NCBI GenBank assembly: GCA_021325275.1
Contig: JAJPHL010000002.1
Span: 186,001 to 250,000, forward strand
DNA: 64,000 nucleotides
DNA from: Terriglobia bacterium
Lineage (GTDB): Bacteria > Acidobacteriota > Terriglobia > JAJPHL01
Direction: 5' to 3'
Shown here: positions 37,752 to 45,408 of the stretch, piece by piece
Position numbering within the stretch: the stretch's first letter is position 1
How the letters are laid out: the number at the start of each line of letters is the position of its first letter
The notes under the pieces: model-generated
Seen by the model: only the letters and a program-made list of their open reading frames with translations
Database searches by the model: none
Told to the model about the DNA's origin: nothing
Position numbers and translations under genes: made by a program

Positions 37752-37866
37752 TCAATCGACGAGGAGGCCGGCTGTATGGAAGAACCGCCGCGACGCCGTG
37801 AGGCATGGTCCGGTTTTACCGGCTATGTCACTTGCCGTAACAAACCAATGGAGGAGGTGAATTGCC

Positions 37867-38982
37867 ATGTTCATTCGTCGTATTCGTGTTGGCGACCGCA
37901 CGCGGATGCTCGTGATCCGCGCCGGCCGCTTCGAGCGCATTCTCGAGCCTGGCGATTACTGGATCTGGGGCTTCGGACCGTCCCTGATGTTCGAAGCGCA
38001 TGACGTGCGTGGTGTGGTGTTCGACTCGCCGTGGTCGGACTTCCTCGCCAAGGAGCGTCCGCGCGTCGCCGAGCAATACTTCACCGTCGTTGAAACCGCG
38101 GACTCCCAAGTCGCGGTGATCTACTTCGACGGCAAGGTGTCGAAGGTGCTCGGTCCCGGCAAGCGGATGCTCTTGTGGAAGGGCGCGGTTGCGGTCACGG
38201 CGGAGATCGTTGACGTGAAGGAACGCCCCGAAGTTCCGGCCGCGCTGGCGTTGCCGCTTTCGCGCGCCGGTGCGTTGGCGCTGGCGACCTTCGCGCAAGT
38301 GGAGGACGGCAAGACGGGGCTTCTCTACGTGGAAGGCCGTTTCGTTCGCGCTCTGGAGCCGGGATTCTACGGCTTCTGGAACGCGGCCGGCGGCCCGCGC
38401 GTTGATGTGGTGGAGTTGCGCTGGCAGACGCTGGAAATCCCGGGTCAGGAAATTCTGACCAAGGACAAGGTGTCGATCCGCGTGAACGTGTGGGCCGAGT
38501 ACCGCGTCGCCGACGCGGTGAAGGCCAAGCAATCCACCAAGGATTACGCGGAGCATCTCTACCGCGCATTGCAACTCGCCGTGCGCCAAACGCTCGGCCG
38601 GCGCACGCTGGAGGAAATCCTGGCGGAAAAGGTGGACATCGACGAGTCGGTGGCCGCGACGGTCCGCCAGGAAGCCGAGAGCGCAGGTGTGTTCTTGGGA
38701 GCGATGGCTCTGAAGGACATCATCCTGCCGGGCGAAATGCGCGAGATCCTCAACCAGGTGGTGACGGCGGAAAAGCAGGCGCAAGCCAACCTGATCCGCC
38801 GGCGCGAGGAGACCGCGGCCACGCGGTCGCTGTTGAACACCGCCAAGCTGATGGAGGACAGCCCTCTGTTGGTGCGTTTGAAGGAGCTCGAGACGATCGA
38901 GAAGATTGCCGAGAAGGTCGACAAGATTTCCATCGGCAGCTTCGAAAGCATGATCACCGAGCTGGTGTCACTGCGTAAGTAG
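37867..38982 (+). CDS. SPFH/band-7 (slipin-like) protein
   Basis: A 371-residue protein of the stomatin/prohibitin/flotillin superfamily. The band-7 domain spans about residues 125-325, with GFYGFWNAAGGPRVDVVELRWQ, the VSIRVNVWAEYRV strand and GVFLGAMALKDIILPGEMREILN. A helical region after it (EKQAQANLIRRREETAATRSLLN) oligomerises in relatives. The N-terminal 120 residues form an additional beta-rich domain. No clear N-terminal membrane helix is seen, unusual for slipins, so membrane association is uncertain. A GGAGGTG site precedes the ATG. It is preceded by the structured leader. Confidence 0.88.
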   Translation: MFIRRIRVGDRTRMLVIRAGRFERILEPGDYWIWGFGPSLMFEAHDVRGVVFDSPWSDFLAKERPRVAEQYFTVVETADSQVAVIYFDGKVSKVLGPGKRMLLWKGAVAVTAEIVDVKERPEVPAALALPLSRAGALALATFAQVEDGKTGLLYVEGRFVRALEPGFYGFWNAAGGPRVDVVELRWQTLEIPGQEILTKDKVSIRVNVWAEYRVADAVKAKQSTKDYAEHLYRALQLAVRQTLGRRTLEEILAEKVDIDESVAATVRQEAESAGVFLGAMALKDIILPGEMREILNQVVTAEKQAQANLIRRREETAATRSLLNTAKLMEDSPLLVRLKELETIEKIAEKVDKISIGSFESMITELVSLRK

Positions 38983-39038
38983 CAGACGTAAGTAGTTTGT
39001 CGGAACCGCTCGCGGTAGCGAATAGGCCTTTGTTTGGC

Positions 39039-39058
39039 CCATCCGCTATCGCGGATGG
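39039..39058. other. Hairpin after the SPFH gene
   Basis: CCATCCGC-TATC-GCGGATGG, 57 bp past the SPFH stop. No T-tract follows, so it may end or protect the SPFH transcript only weakly. Same stem as 34017-34036. Confidence 0.5.
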
Positions 39059-39074
39059 TTCTGCAACACGAGTG

Positions 39075-39470
39075 TTACTGCTGCCCCATCATCAAAGCCC
39101 GCAACGGCATCAAAGGCCCGACGGGAATGTAGACGTGATCCATCAACTGTTCTTTCGCCAGCGGCAACGTCTCCATGATGGCGCGCGCCTCGTCCTCGCT
39201 CTTCGCGTCGACGAAGAACACCACGCCTTTGCCGTCGCCGCGCGAATACCACTGGCGAATTTTTCCCTCGAAGTACAGCTTCACGGTCGCGCGAATTTCC
39301 TGCGGCATCACGGCCATGATTTGTTGCGCGTCGACGCCTTTCTTCGCCGTTTGAATGACCAACACTTCGGTGGTCTTGGGAATGGCTACGGCGGGCACGC
39401 CTTCGGACTGCGATTGCGATACGAACGCTAACGGAAGCGCGGAGATGAGAAATGGGAGCATAAAGTTCAT
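39075..39470 (-). CDS. Exported dimeric alpha/beta-barrel protein, muconolactone-isomerase-like
   Basis: A 131-residue protein. Residues 1-22 look like a signal peptide (FLISALPLAFVSQSQS). The rest reads as a ferredoxin-like alpha/beta barrel: VKLYFEGKIRQWYSRGDGKGVVFFVDAKSEDEARAIMETLP resembles muconolactone delta-isomerase/YciI-like proteins, and ends in VYIPVGPLMPL. Relatives form decamers or dimers and some bind small aromatic compounds; no function is fixed for this type. It is divergent from the ECF sigma gene across a dyad. Confidence 0.6.
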   Translation of the reverse strand: MNFMLPFLISALPLAFVSQSQSEGVPAVAIPKTTEVLVIQTAKKGVDAQQIMAVMPQEIRATVKLYFEGKIRQWYSRGDGKGVVFFVDAKSEDEARAIMETLPLAKEQLMDHVYIPVGPLMPLRALMMGQQ

Positions 39471-39537
39471 TGGGTGATCCTTTCGATTCGGTCGGTTTTG
39501 GTTTGGCGTCGTCTCGCTCGCCTGGTTGATATTTGCT

Positions 39538-39558
39538 TGTCACGCGCCGTGTGTGACA
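39538..39558. promoter_or_regulatory. Dyad TGTCAC-N9-GTGACA in the sigma-factor upstream region
   Basis: Perfect 6-bp inverted repeat with a 9-bp spacer, 68 bp before the sigma-factor GTG and 68 bp from the divergent barrel protein ATG. A regulator could bind here and control both genes. Confidence 0.3.
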
Positions 39559-39625
39559 GGATCGCGTTGGAGCTTTTTTTTCAAAGCCGGTCACAAATTC
39601 GCCTCGCGCGGCAAAGAGATTAACA

Positions 39626-40192
39626 GTGGGCGACGAAGGTCAGGAACTTCGCGGTCTCATGATCCGTTACCAGGGCGGATCGTTGGAGGCATTTCAAGAG
39701 ATCTACGCTCAGCTCGCTCCGGGTGTGCGCCGGTATCTATCGCATTTGGCCGGCCGCTCCGATTTGGCCGATGATCTGCTTCAGGAAACGTTTCTGCAAA
39801 TGCACCGGTCGAGAGCGGCATACAACCCTGAATATGCGGTGAGACCGTGGGTGTTCGGGTTGGCGCGAAACGTTTTTCTGATGAATCGGCGCGCCGCCCG
39901 GCAATGGGCCAAGCTTCACGAATCGCGCGAAGAGTTGCCTGAATTCCCGGTGTTTCCCGAAGCCGACAAGCTTGGATCGCAAGACGAACTCCGTCGAGGT
40001 CTGGCGGATTTGCCACCGGAGCGCGCCGAGGCGCTGTTGCTGCACCATGAGTGGGGATTCAGCTTCGAGGAAATCGCCGGGATGCTGGGCATTAGTGCCG
40101 CGGCGGCACGCGCGCGCGCCAGCCGTGGAATGGCCGAACTGCGCGCCGCATTGAATCGTATGCGGATCGGTATGCAGAAGGTTCGAGCATGA
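39626..40192 (+). CDS. ECF-type sigma-70 factor
   Basis: A 188-residue RNA polymerase sigma factor. Region 2 is visible (RYLSHLAGRSDLADDLLQETFLQMHRSRAAYNP, about residues 32-66, and WVFGLARNVFLMNRRAARQ), and region 4 at the C-terminus (PPERAEALLLHHEWGFSFEEIAGMLGISAAAARARASRGMAELR) has the DNA-binding helix-turn-helix. It overlaps its downstream partner, a NrsF-type anti-sigma gene, by 4 bp (ATGA). Its release signal is unknown. GTG start, with weak ribosome-site support. Confidence 0.92.
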   Translation: MGDEGQELRGLMIRYQGGSLEAFQEIYAQLAPGVRRYLSHLAGRSDLADDLLQETFLQMHRSRAAYNPEYAVRPWVFGLARNVFLMNRRAARQWAKLHESREELPEFPVFPEADKLGSQDELRRGLADLPPERAEALLLHHEWGFSFEEIAGMLGISAAAARARASRGMAELRAALNRMRIGMQKVRA

Positions 40193-40887
40193 TGGAACAC
40201 TCCCCGAAACCACCGGAAGCATTGTTGCGGGCCGTCGCCCAGGATCTGAAACCTGTCAGACCATCGCCGCGACCTCTGCAATTGGCGTTGCGAATCGTCC
40301 CCATCGCGCTGGTGGTTTCGTCATTGATTCTCGTAGCAATTGGTCCGCGCCGCGACTTGGGATTGTTAGGGCCGCTGTTAGCGTGGGGCGCATCCGCCGC
40401 CCAGTTCGCGCTAGCGATCGCGTTCGTGTGGATCGCCGCGCGCGAGGGCACGCCATCCGGCCGCTTGCCCAGGTCGACACTCTACTCGGCGGCGGCCGCG
40501 GCATTTCTAGTTGTTGTATCGGTGACGCTTTTAACCTTCTCGGCGAGTCCAACCATGCAGCCACTCTTGCACGTCCCGCCGATGGTCGGCGAAAAACTGC
40601 GTGACGCACCATGGATCATGGGCTTCGCGTGCGGGATCGGAAGCACGGTAGCCGGCGGAATTCTTGTCCTGCTGTGCAGTTGGGTATTTCGGAACTCCCT
40701 CGCGACGCGGCCCGCGGTAGCCGGCGCCTTGTATGGCGCGGGCGCGGGTCTCGCCATCAACGCGGGTTGGCGCATCGCGTGTCCGGTCTCCACTCCGTGG
40801 CACGCGCTGGGAGCGCACGGAATCGCGATCGTCGCCACGGTGGTCTTAGGAGCGCTCATCGGACGCCTCCTAGGGAATCGTCAATGA
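40189..40887 (+). CDS. NrsF/DUF1109-type anti-sigma membrane protein
   Basis: A 232-residue inner-membrane protein with about six transmembrane segments (about residues 30-220) and a short N-terminal cytoplasmic segment [15 protein letters not shown], the conserved motif of the NrsF/DUF1109 family. Family members bind an ECF sigma of the SigF type at the membrane and release it under metal or oxidative stress through cysteines; one Cys-containing loop pair is visible here ([13 protein letters not shown] and IACPVS). Start overlaps the sigma stop. The gene order sigma-NrsF supports the assignment. Confidence 0.82.
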   Translation: MMEHSPKPPEALLRAVAQDLKPVRPSPRPLQLALRIVPIALVVSSLILVAIGPRRDLGLLGPLLAWGASAAQFALAIAFVWIAAREGTPSGRLPRSTLYSAAAAAFLVVVSVTLLTFSASPTMQPLLHVPPMVGEKLRDAPWIMGFACGIGSTVAGGILVLLCSWVFRNSLATRPAVAGALYGAGAGLAINAGWRIACPVSTPWHALGAHGIAIVATVVLGALIGRLLGNRQ

Positions 40888-40906
40888 ACTCCGATACACT
40901 TGCCAG

Positions 40907-41374
40907 ATGGCTCTCATCAATGACCGGATGTGCGCGCAAGTCGACGGGGAGATCGTAGTTTTTCTGATTGGCATGCGCTTCAACAAACTTTGGAAGATCC
41001 ACAAATGGCTGCCGGTGGTCGCGGCGATGCCGCGCATGTTGCGCGAACTCCATCAACATGCCGAGCTGGGATTCCTAGGCGAGCACACTTGGTTCGGCCG
41101 CACGGTGATCGTGCTGCAATACTGGCGCAGCGTGGAGGAGTTGAACGCCTACGCCAAGAATCGCGACCGCGCACACCTGCCGGCGTGGACGGCATTCAAT
41201 CGCGCGGTAGGAAAATCGGGCGACGTGGGGATTTGGCACGAGACGTACCGGGTCCGTGCAGGCGATTGCGAAACGATCTACGCGAACATGCCGCTGTTCG
41301 GCTTGGCCAAGGCAACAAAAGCGGTCCCCGCGACGGGATCAAGAGAGTCGGCGGCGGGAAGAATGACGGCTTAG
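40907..41374 (+). CDS. DUF4188 family protein
   Basis: A 155-residue protein with the DUF4188 pattern: [41 protein letters not shown] at the start, [39 protein letters not shown] in the middle, and [22 protein letters not shown] near the end. The fold is a dimeric alpha/beta barrel of monooxygenase type. Some relatives are named PhlB-like; the reaction is unknown. It may form an operon with the sigma/NrsF pair (19 bp after that stop). The stop lies 10 bp before copy B of the 280-bp element. Confidence 0.75.
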   Translation: MALINDRMCAQVDGEIVVFLIGMRFNKLWKIHKWLPVVAAMPRMLRELHQHAELGFLGEHTWFGRTVIVLQYWRSVEELNAYAKNRDRAHLPAWTAFNRAVGKSGDVGIWHETYRVRAGDCETIYANMPLFGLAKATKAVPATGSRESAAGRMTA

Positions 41375-41383
41375 CCCCGAAGG

Positions 41384-41660
41384 AGTCTGTGTGACAACTC
41401 AGCCCGAGCCTGCGCAGCAGGCGGCACAATGTTAGCCCCTGGCGAGGCGTTTTTTGCCGAGCCTGGGGTAATCCGTTAGGGGGCCGAGCCTGCGAAGCGG
41501 GCGACACAGACAACAGTGCCATCCTATGCGCCTGTGCCGCCTGCGCTGCAGGCTCGTACTCGAAACAACAGTGTCCCCAGGCTCGGCAAAAAACGCCTCG
41601 CCAGGGGCTAACATTGCGCCGCCTGCTGCGCAGGCTCGGGGCTTAGTTGTCCCACAGACT
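41384..41660. repeat. 280-bp palindromic element, copy B
   Basis: Begins AGTCTGTGTGACAAC and ends GTTGTCCCACAGACT. The left arm matches the reverse complement of the right arm almost perfectly for about 90 bp. Flanked by CTTAGCCCCGAAGG and CCCGGGGGCT, the same core flank as in copy A. It fills the gap between the DUF4188 gene and the aspartyl protease gene. Confidence 0.85.
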
Positions 41661-41680
41661 CCCGGGGGCTGTGTCGATTC

Positions 41681-42574
41681 GTGGCAACATTGGAGAAGGT
41701 GATCACACGGCGCAGTTTTGTTCTGCTTAGCGCGGCCGCTTGTTGCGGCCAGGCAGAAGACTTGTCGCTTCCCGTCACGCGAACCAAGACTCACCTCGCG
41801 CTCGTGCCCGTTACCGTCGGGGAAACGCGCTTGAACTTCATCGTCGACACCGGCGCGGGCAGCAGCATGATCGCGTTGGAAGCGCTGAAACGCCTGCGTC
41901 CCGACGATTACGAATTGCGCGGCGCGGTCTCGCAGGAATTTTCCGGCGGCAAGGTGGAAGCGCAGCGAGTTGCGCTGCGTTCGGTCGCGATTGCGACGGC
42001 GCCCGGCGTGGCGATCGACGTAAACGCCATCGCCATGTCGCCGCTGAAAGAAATGTTCGGCGCGGACGTGGACGGCGTCCTCGGCATGGAGATCCTTTCC
42101 CGATACGCGCTGCGCCTCGATTTTCGCACGCAGCGGATTGACTTGTTGCCGCCGGAAACTTCCGCCGGCGACGATGCGATTCCCTTCGAGTTCAACGAAC
42201 ACCGCGAGATTTTGTTCCCCGCACAACTCGACGGCAAGCCCGTGACCGCGCTGCTCGACTCGGGCGCCGGACAAACGTGCGTGAATTGGAACGCCGCGCG
42301 GCTCTCAGGCGTGGATCCCAACACGCGCGGCGTGACCGAGAAGTCCACCGCAGTCGGCGGCGACCGCAACGTCCTGACGATCCACCAATACCGATTTGCC
42401 GGCATGCAGATCGGCGCGCTGCATTGGGTCCATCCGGTACTCTTGATCGCGGACGTTCCCGCGTTTACAACACTCGGTCTCGCGACGTCGCCCGGCGCGA
42501 TCGTCGGCATGAACATGTTGGACAATCGCGTCACGACGATTTCGTTTACGGAACGCCGCTTGACGATTCGGTGA
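41681..42574 (+). CDS. Two-lobed retropepsin-like aspartyl protease, exported
   Basis: A 297-residue protein. A Tat-like signal region (ITRRSFVLLSAAACCG) is followed by two aspartyl-protease lobes. Lobe 1 has IVDTGAGSSMI near residue 53, and its ILG-type motif is DVDGVLGMEILSRYALRLDF near 130. Lobe 2 has LLDSGAGQTCVN near residue 192 and GAIVGMNMLDNRVTTI near 280. Both catalytic aspartates are therefore on one chain, as in pepsin. GTG 41681 or GTG 41699 (which gives the Tat motif nearer the start) may be used. Substrate unknown. Confidence 0.83.
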   Translation: MATLEKVITRRSFVLLSAAACCGQAEDLSLPVTRTKTHLALVPVTVGETRLNFIVDTGAGSSMIALEALKRLRPDDYELRGAVSQEFSGGKVEAQRVALRSVAIATAPGVAIDVNAIAMSPLKEMFGADVDGVLGMEILSRYALRLDFRTQRIDLLPPETSAGDDAIPFEFNEHREILFPAQLDGKPVTALLDSGAGQTCVNWNAARLSGVDPNTRGVTEKSTAVGGDRNVLTIHQYRFAGMQIGALHWVHPVLLIADVPAFTTLGLATSPGAIVGMNMLDNRVTTISFTERRLTIR

Positions 42575-42594
42575 TCTTCGCGGAGGATTAAGCC

Positions 42595-43638
42595 ATGAAG
42601 GCGCTGCTGCTGGCCATGCTCGTCCTGCCGCTCGTCGGATCGGCGGAGTACCGTCGCGGCGACGAGTCTGCGCTGCAACTGATTAATGAGCTCGAAATCG
42701 GGGCCTCTCCGTTGTTGCGGTCTGGTATTTTCACCTGCGGATCGGCTGGAGCCGAGAATGCGCGCCAGGACAAGATTGCGCGATCGCTCATCGCGCTCGG
42801 TTCGGCCGCCCTTCCCGACGTCGAGGTCGCGCTATCCTCCAAGGGGACGCGCTACGGGTTCCTGACGCTCGCGTACGCATACGCCAAGCTGAAAGGTCCT
42901 GCGGCGTTTCCGCGTTTACGGGCGCTAATGACAGAGTACCGGGAGAGCGGGCTGGGCCGCTCGGCGGCAGCGGCGATCGGAGCGACGTCCTTTGTTTCCA
43001 GCAACGCGGATTCGTGGATGCGCGATCACCAGTGTGCGGTGGGGGAATTCTCGGTGCAAATGCAGAAGGAGCCGTGTCAGGAAGAGTCGCAGGAGATTCC
43101 GTTGATGGTTGTGGCGTGTGGTCGCCCGATCCTCCCGCAGTCCGGCATGGATCGATTCATTCTAGGTTGGGAATGGGACGACCGCCACATCTTCGAGCGC
43201 GCACTGGGACCGCACGCCAAGGAAACTTCGCGATCCACGATGACGCCGTCGGGATCGGTCGATCCTCTCGCGAACAAAATCCCGAGAGAAGAAATGCTCA
43301 TCGGCTACAAATTCCTCACGCCCGGCCCTTTTTCAGAGCGCGAAGACGAGCACGACTGGTCGCAGCGTTCGGAACGTCCAGACGCCGTCGACATTGAAAC
43401 GGCTTTTTTCAATGCGGAAGGAGAAAGTTGCGGTGCTCATGTCGTCGTTCACTTCACGAGGGGGTCGGTACGCGATCCGCGTCCTTCGACAACCAGTACG
43501 TGGGATCCTGAGACGCACGAAATGAAAACAACGCGCGGCCCTGCGCCGGAGTGGGCGCTGACGAAAGAGTATTTCGTCGACAACCCCAACCTCGACGACT
43601 TGTTCCAAACGCTCCGCGCCTGCGCGACGCGGCGATAG
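42595..43638 (+). CDS. Exported protein of unknown function
   Basis: A 347-residue protein with a clear short signal peptide (KALLLAMLVLPLVGSAEY). The first third has helical pairs (residues 25-120) resembling HEAT-type repeats. The second half is mixed and contains several cysteines (DHQCAVG, KEPCQEES, VACGRP, GESCGAHVV, LRACATRR). No family is recognised. GGAGGATTAAGCC precedes the ATG, so the start is firm. It follows the aspartyl protease by 20 bp and precedes a TIGR03435 gene by 43 bp, so all three may be one transcript. Confidence 0.65.
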   Translation: MKALLLAMLVLPLVGSAEYRRGDESALQLINELEIGASPLLRSGIFTCGSAGAENARQDKIARSLIALGSAALPDVEVALSSKGTRYGFLTLAYAYAKLKGPAAFPRLRALMTEYRESGLGRSAAAAIGATSFVSSNADSWMRDHQCAVGEFSVQMQKEPCQEESQEIPLMVVACGRPILPQSGMDRFILGWEWDDRHIFERALGPHAKETSRSTMTPSGSVDPLANKIPREEMLIGYKFLTPGPFSEREDEHDWSQRSERPDAVDIETAFFNAEGESCGAHVVVHFTRGSVRDPRPSTTSTWDPETHEMKTTRGPAPEWALTKEYFVDNPNLDDLFQTLRACATRR

Positions 43639-43681
43639 ATGAGCCGTGTCACAAAGCCAATCTGAGCGTCGTCCCAACATC

Positions 43682-44455
43682 ATGCGCGTCCTCGCAATCT
43701 TTGCGTGTTGCTGCGTGCTTGCTCAAACTCCGGCGAAGCCGACGTTTGAAGTCGCCTCGGTGAAGCCCAACCGAGACCATTCGCGCGGATTCATCGGCGA
43801 AGTCCCCGCCGGCCACGGACTCTTCCGGGGCTTCACGGCGACCGACGCGCGACTTCACGTCCTGCTCATGTTGGCGTATGGGATCAGCAGCGACAAGCAA
43901 CTCGCGGGAGCACCTAGTTGGCTCGACACGGACGGATTCGACATCGAAGCGAAGACCGAGCATCCAACCAGCCCCGAGGAAATTGGTTTGATGTTGCAGT
44001 CGTTGCTGGAGGATCGCTTCAAGCTACAAGTCCGCCGCGAGACGAAGGAAGAATCCGGATACGCGCTGGTGATGCAAAACGACGCGCCGAATCCGCTGCT
44101 GCAGCCGAGCGCGGAAGGGACGGCGCCGAGCCTCTCCGGCGGTGGAAGCCCGGGAGGCCCGACGAAAATTATCCTCCGCAACGTTCCCATGTCGCGCTTG
44201 GCGTGGATGATGTCCGGTCCCGAGCAGGCGGGCCGGCCCGTTGTCGACAAGACGGGTCTCAAGGGCGGCTACGATTTTGAGTTGGAGTTTTCGCGGATCT
44301 CCGGTTCGAAACCCGGCCAAGAACCTGTCGAACAGGAAAGCTCTGGTCCTTCGCTCGTCGCGGCCTTACGAAAACTTGGTTTGAAACTCGTGCCGCAGAA
44401 AGTCTCAGTGGATTTCATTACGATTGAGCATGTAGAGAAACCGTCCGCGAACTGA
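43682..44455 (+). CDS. TIGR03435 family exported protein (second copy)
   Basis: A 257-residue member of the soil-associated TIGR03435 family. Signal peptide VLAIFACCCVLAQ is followed by KPTFEVASVKPNRDHSRG, ARLHVLLMLAYGISSDKQLAGAP, LEDRFKLQVRRETKEESGYALVM, VPMSRLAWMMSG, RPVVDKTGLKGGYDFELEF and [29 protein letters not shown]. It is the shorter, canonical layout, unlike the Gly/Pro-rich paralogue at 29153-30118. ATG 43682 is chosen for the signal peptide. Its last 38 bp overlap the convergent DUF2306 gene. Confidence 0.86.
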   Translation: MRVLAIFACCCVLAQTPAKPTFEVASVKPNRDHSRGFIGEVPAGHGLFRGFTATDARLHVLLMLAYGISSDKQLAGAPSWLDTDGFDIEAKTEHPTSPEEIGLMLQSLLEDRFKLQVRRETKEESGYALVMQNDAPNPLLQPSAEGTAPSLSGGGSPGGPTKIILRNVPMSRLAWMMSGPEQAGRPVVDKTGLKGGYDFELEFSRISGSKPGQEPVEQESSGPSLVAALRKLGLKLVPQKVSVDFITIEHVEKPSAN

Positions 44456-45116
44456 GGCGAATCCATATTTCGGCAGTGAGCGCGGCCCCGCAAAGACACG
44501 TCCATAGCGCGACGGCAAAGTGATCGTGCAACGATAGCCGCGTGAAATACGTGAGCACTCCGTCGATCGGGCGCACCGCCGCGATTCCCAGTCCTATCGC
44601 AAATGCGCGGATCATCCACTCGCGGTGCGCGGCGATCTCCCGGCGGCGAATGCAAGCGTACGCCTTCGCGAGAGCGAATAGCAGGAAGCCGGCGAACGGC
44701 ACGACCACCGCGAGCTCCGCACGTCCCGCGATCAAGGGGAAACGCAGCGGCATCGCGATCGCCGAAATCCCGACGAATGCGCCGGCGGCGAGAAATATGC
44801 GGCCGCTCCAGCGATGCAGCCGGATATTCCGCGAACGGATTTTCCCGATGAACTGGAACGGCCCGAGAAACATGAACACAAATCCAGGGATCGCATGCGC
44901 CAGCACCACGACCGGATGATCCGCCCAGCGTTGTTCACTCCACTGGATGTCGCGAACTAACTCTTCGGGCGTGCGCGTGGGAATGAATCCCGCGACGCGG
45001 CGCGTGAGCTGGACGTAGTCCCAGAGGCCCATCACCGCGAGCGTTCGGAAAACACCCGAAGCCACGCCGATCAGCGCAAGCACGATCACAACCGTCCACA
45101 GAATTGGCTTCCACAC
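44418..45116 (-). CDS. DUF2306 membrane protein (paralogue 1)
   Basis: A 232-residue protein with about six transmembrane helices. The conserved histidine-bearing blocks [38 protein letters not shown] and [26 protein letters not shown] are diagnostic of DUF2306, and could coordinate haem or metal. Function unknown. It is convergent with the TIGR03435 gene and abuts a gene remnant at its 5' side. A second copy lies at 49974-50645. Confidence 0.82.
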   Translation of the reverse strand: MWKPILWTVVIVLALIGVASGVFRTLAVMGLWDYVQLTRRVAGFIPTRTPEELVRDIQWSEQRWADHPVVVLAHAIPGFVFMFLGPFQFIGKIRSRNIRLHRWSGRIFLAAGAFVGISAIAMPLRFPLIAGRAELAVVVPFAGFLLFALAKAYACIRRREIAAHREWMIRAFAIGLGIAAVRPIDGVLTYFTRLSLHDHFAVALWTCLCGAALTAEIWIRLSSRTVSLHAQS

Positions 45117-45128
45117 GGACCTTCATAC

Positions 45129-45299
45129 TACCGTGATTTTGTCGCCGGCAAGTTCAAAACGCGTTACGCCACGCTCGGCTTCAGCGACAAGGCCATGCTC
45201 GACGACGGCCGCATGTGGCCGGTGGCTTTCGCGCTGAAAGAACTGACCGCAGAGGAAGAAACGCGTATCACCGCGCTCGTGAAGAAAGCCGTGAGCTAG
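45129..45299 (+). pseudogene. 3' remnant of a small DUF1801-like gene
   Basis: An open frame of 56 codons, with no start codon or ribosome site at its left edge, reads [20 protein letters not shown], then [20 protein letters not shown], then [16 protein letters not shown] and a stop. This looks like the C-terminal half of the DUF1801 type proteins found in many soil bacteria (GFSDKA...[10 protein letters not shown]...IxALVKKAV). The coding signal stops abruptly at about 45129, directly at the start of the DUF2306 gene, which suggests a deletion or insertion joined the two. Confidence 0.6.
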
Positions 45300-45307
45300 G
45301 GAACGCC

Positions 45308-45395
45308 TGAACAGGATCGCGATCATTTTTGAACAGGAAGGTGCAGCATGAACAGGATCAAGACAGTTTTTATCCTCTAGATCCTGTGCATCTGC
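45308..45395. repeat. 'GAACAGGAT' repeat cluster with inverted partner
   Basis: Three GAACAGGA-type words (45308, 45331, 45350) and a rightward ATCCTGTGCATCTGC partner, around ATCAAGACAG-TTTTTATCC. Together they can form a hairpin that ends near the stop of the TPR gene. Confidence 0.55.
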
Positions 45396-45408
45396 TAAGT
45401 AGGATCGC

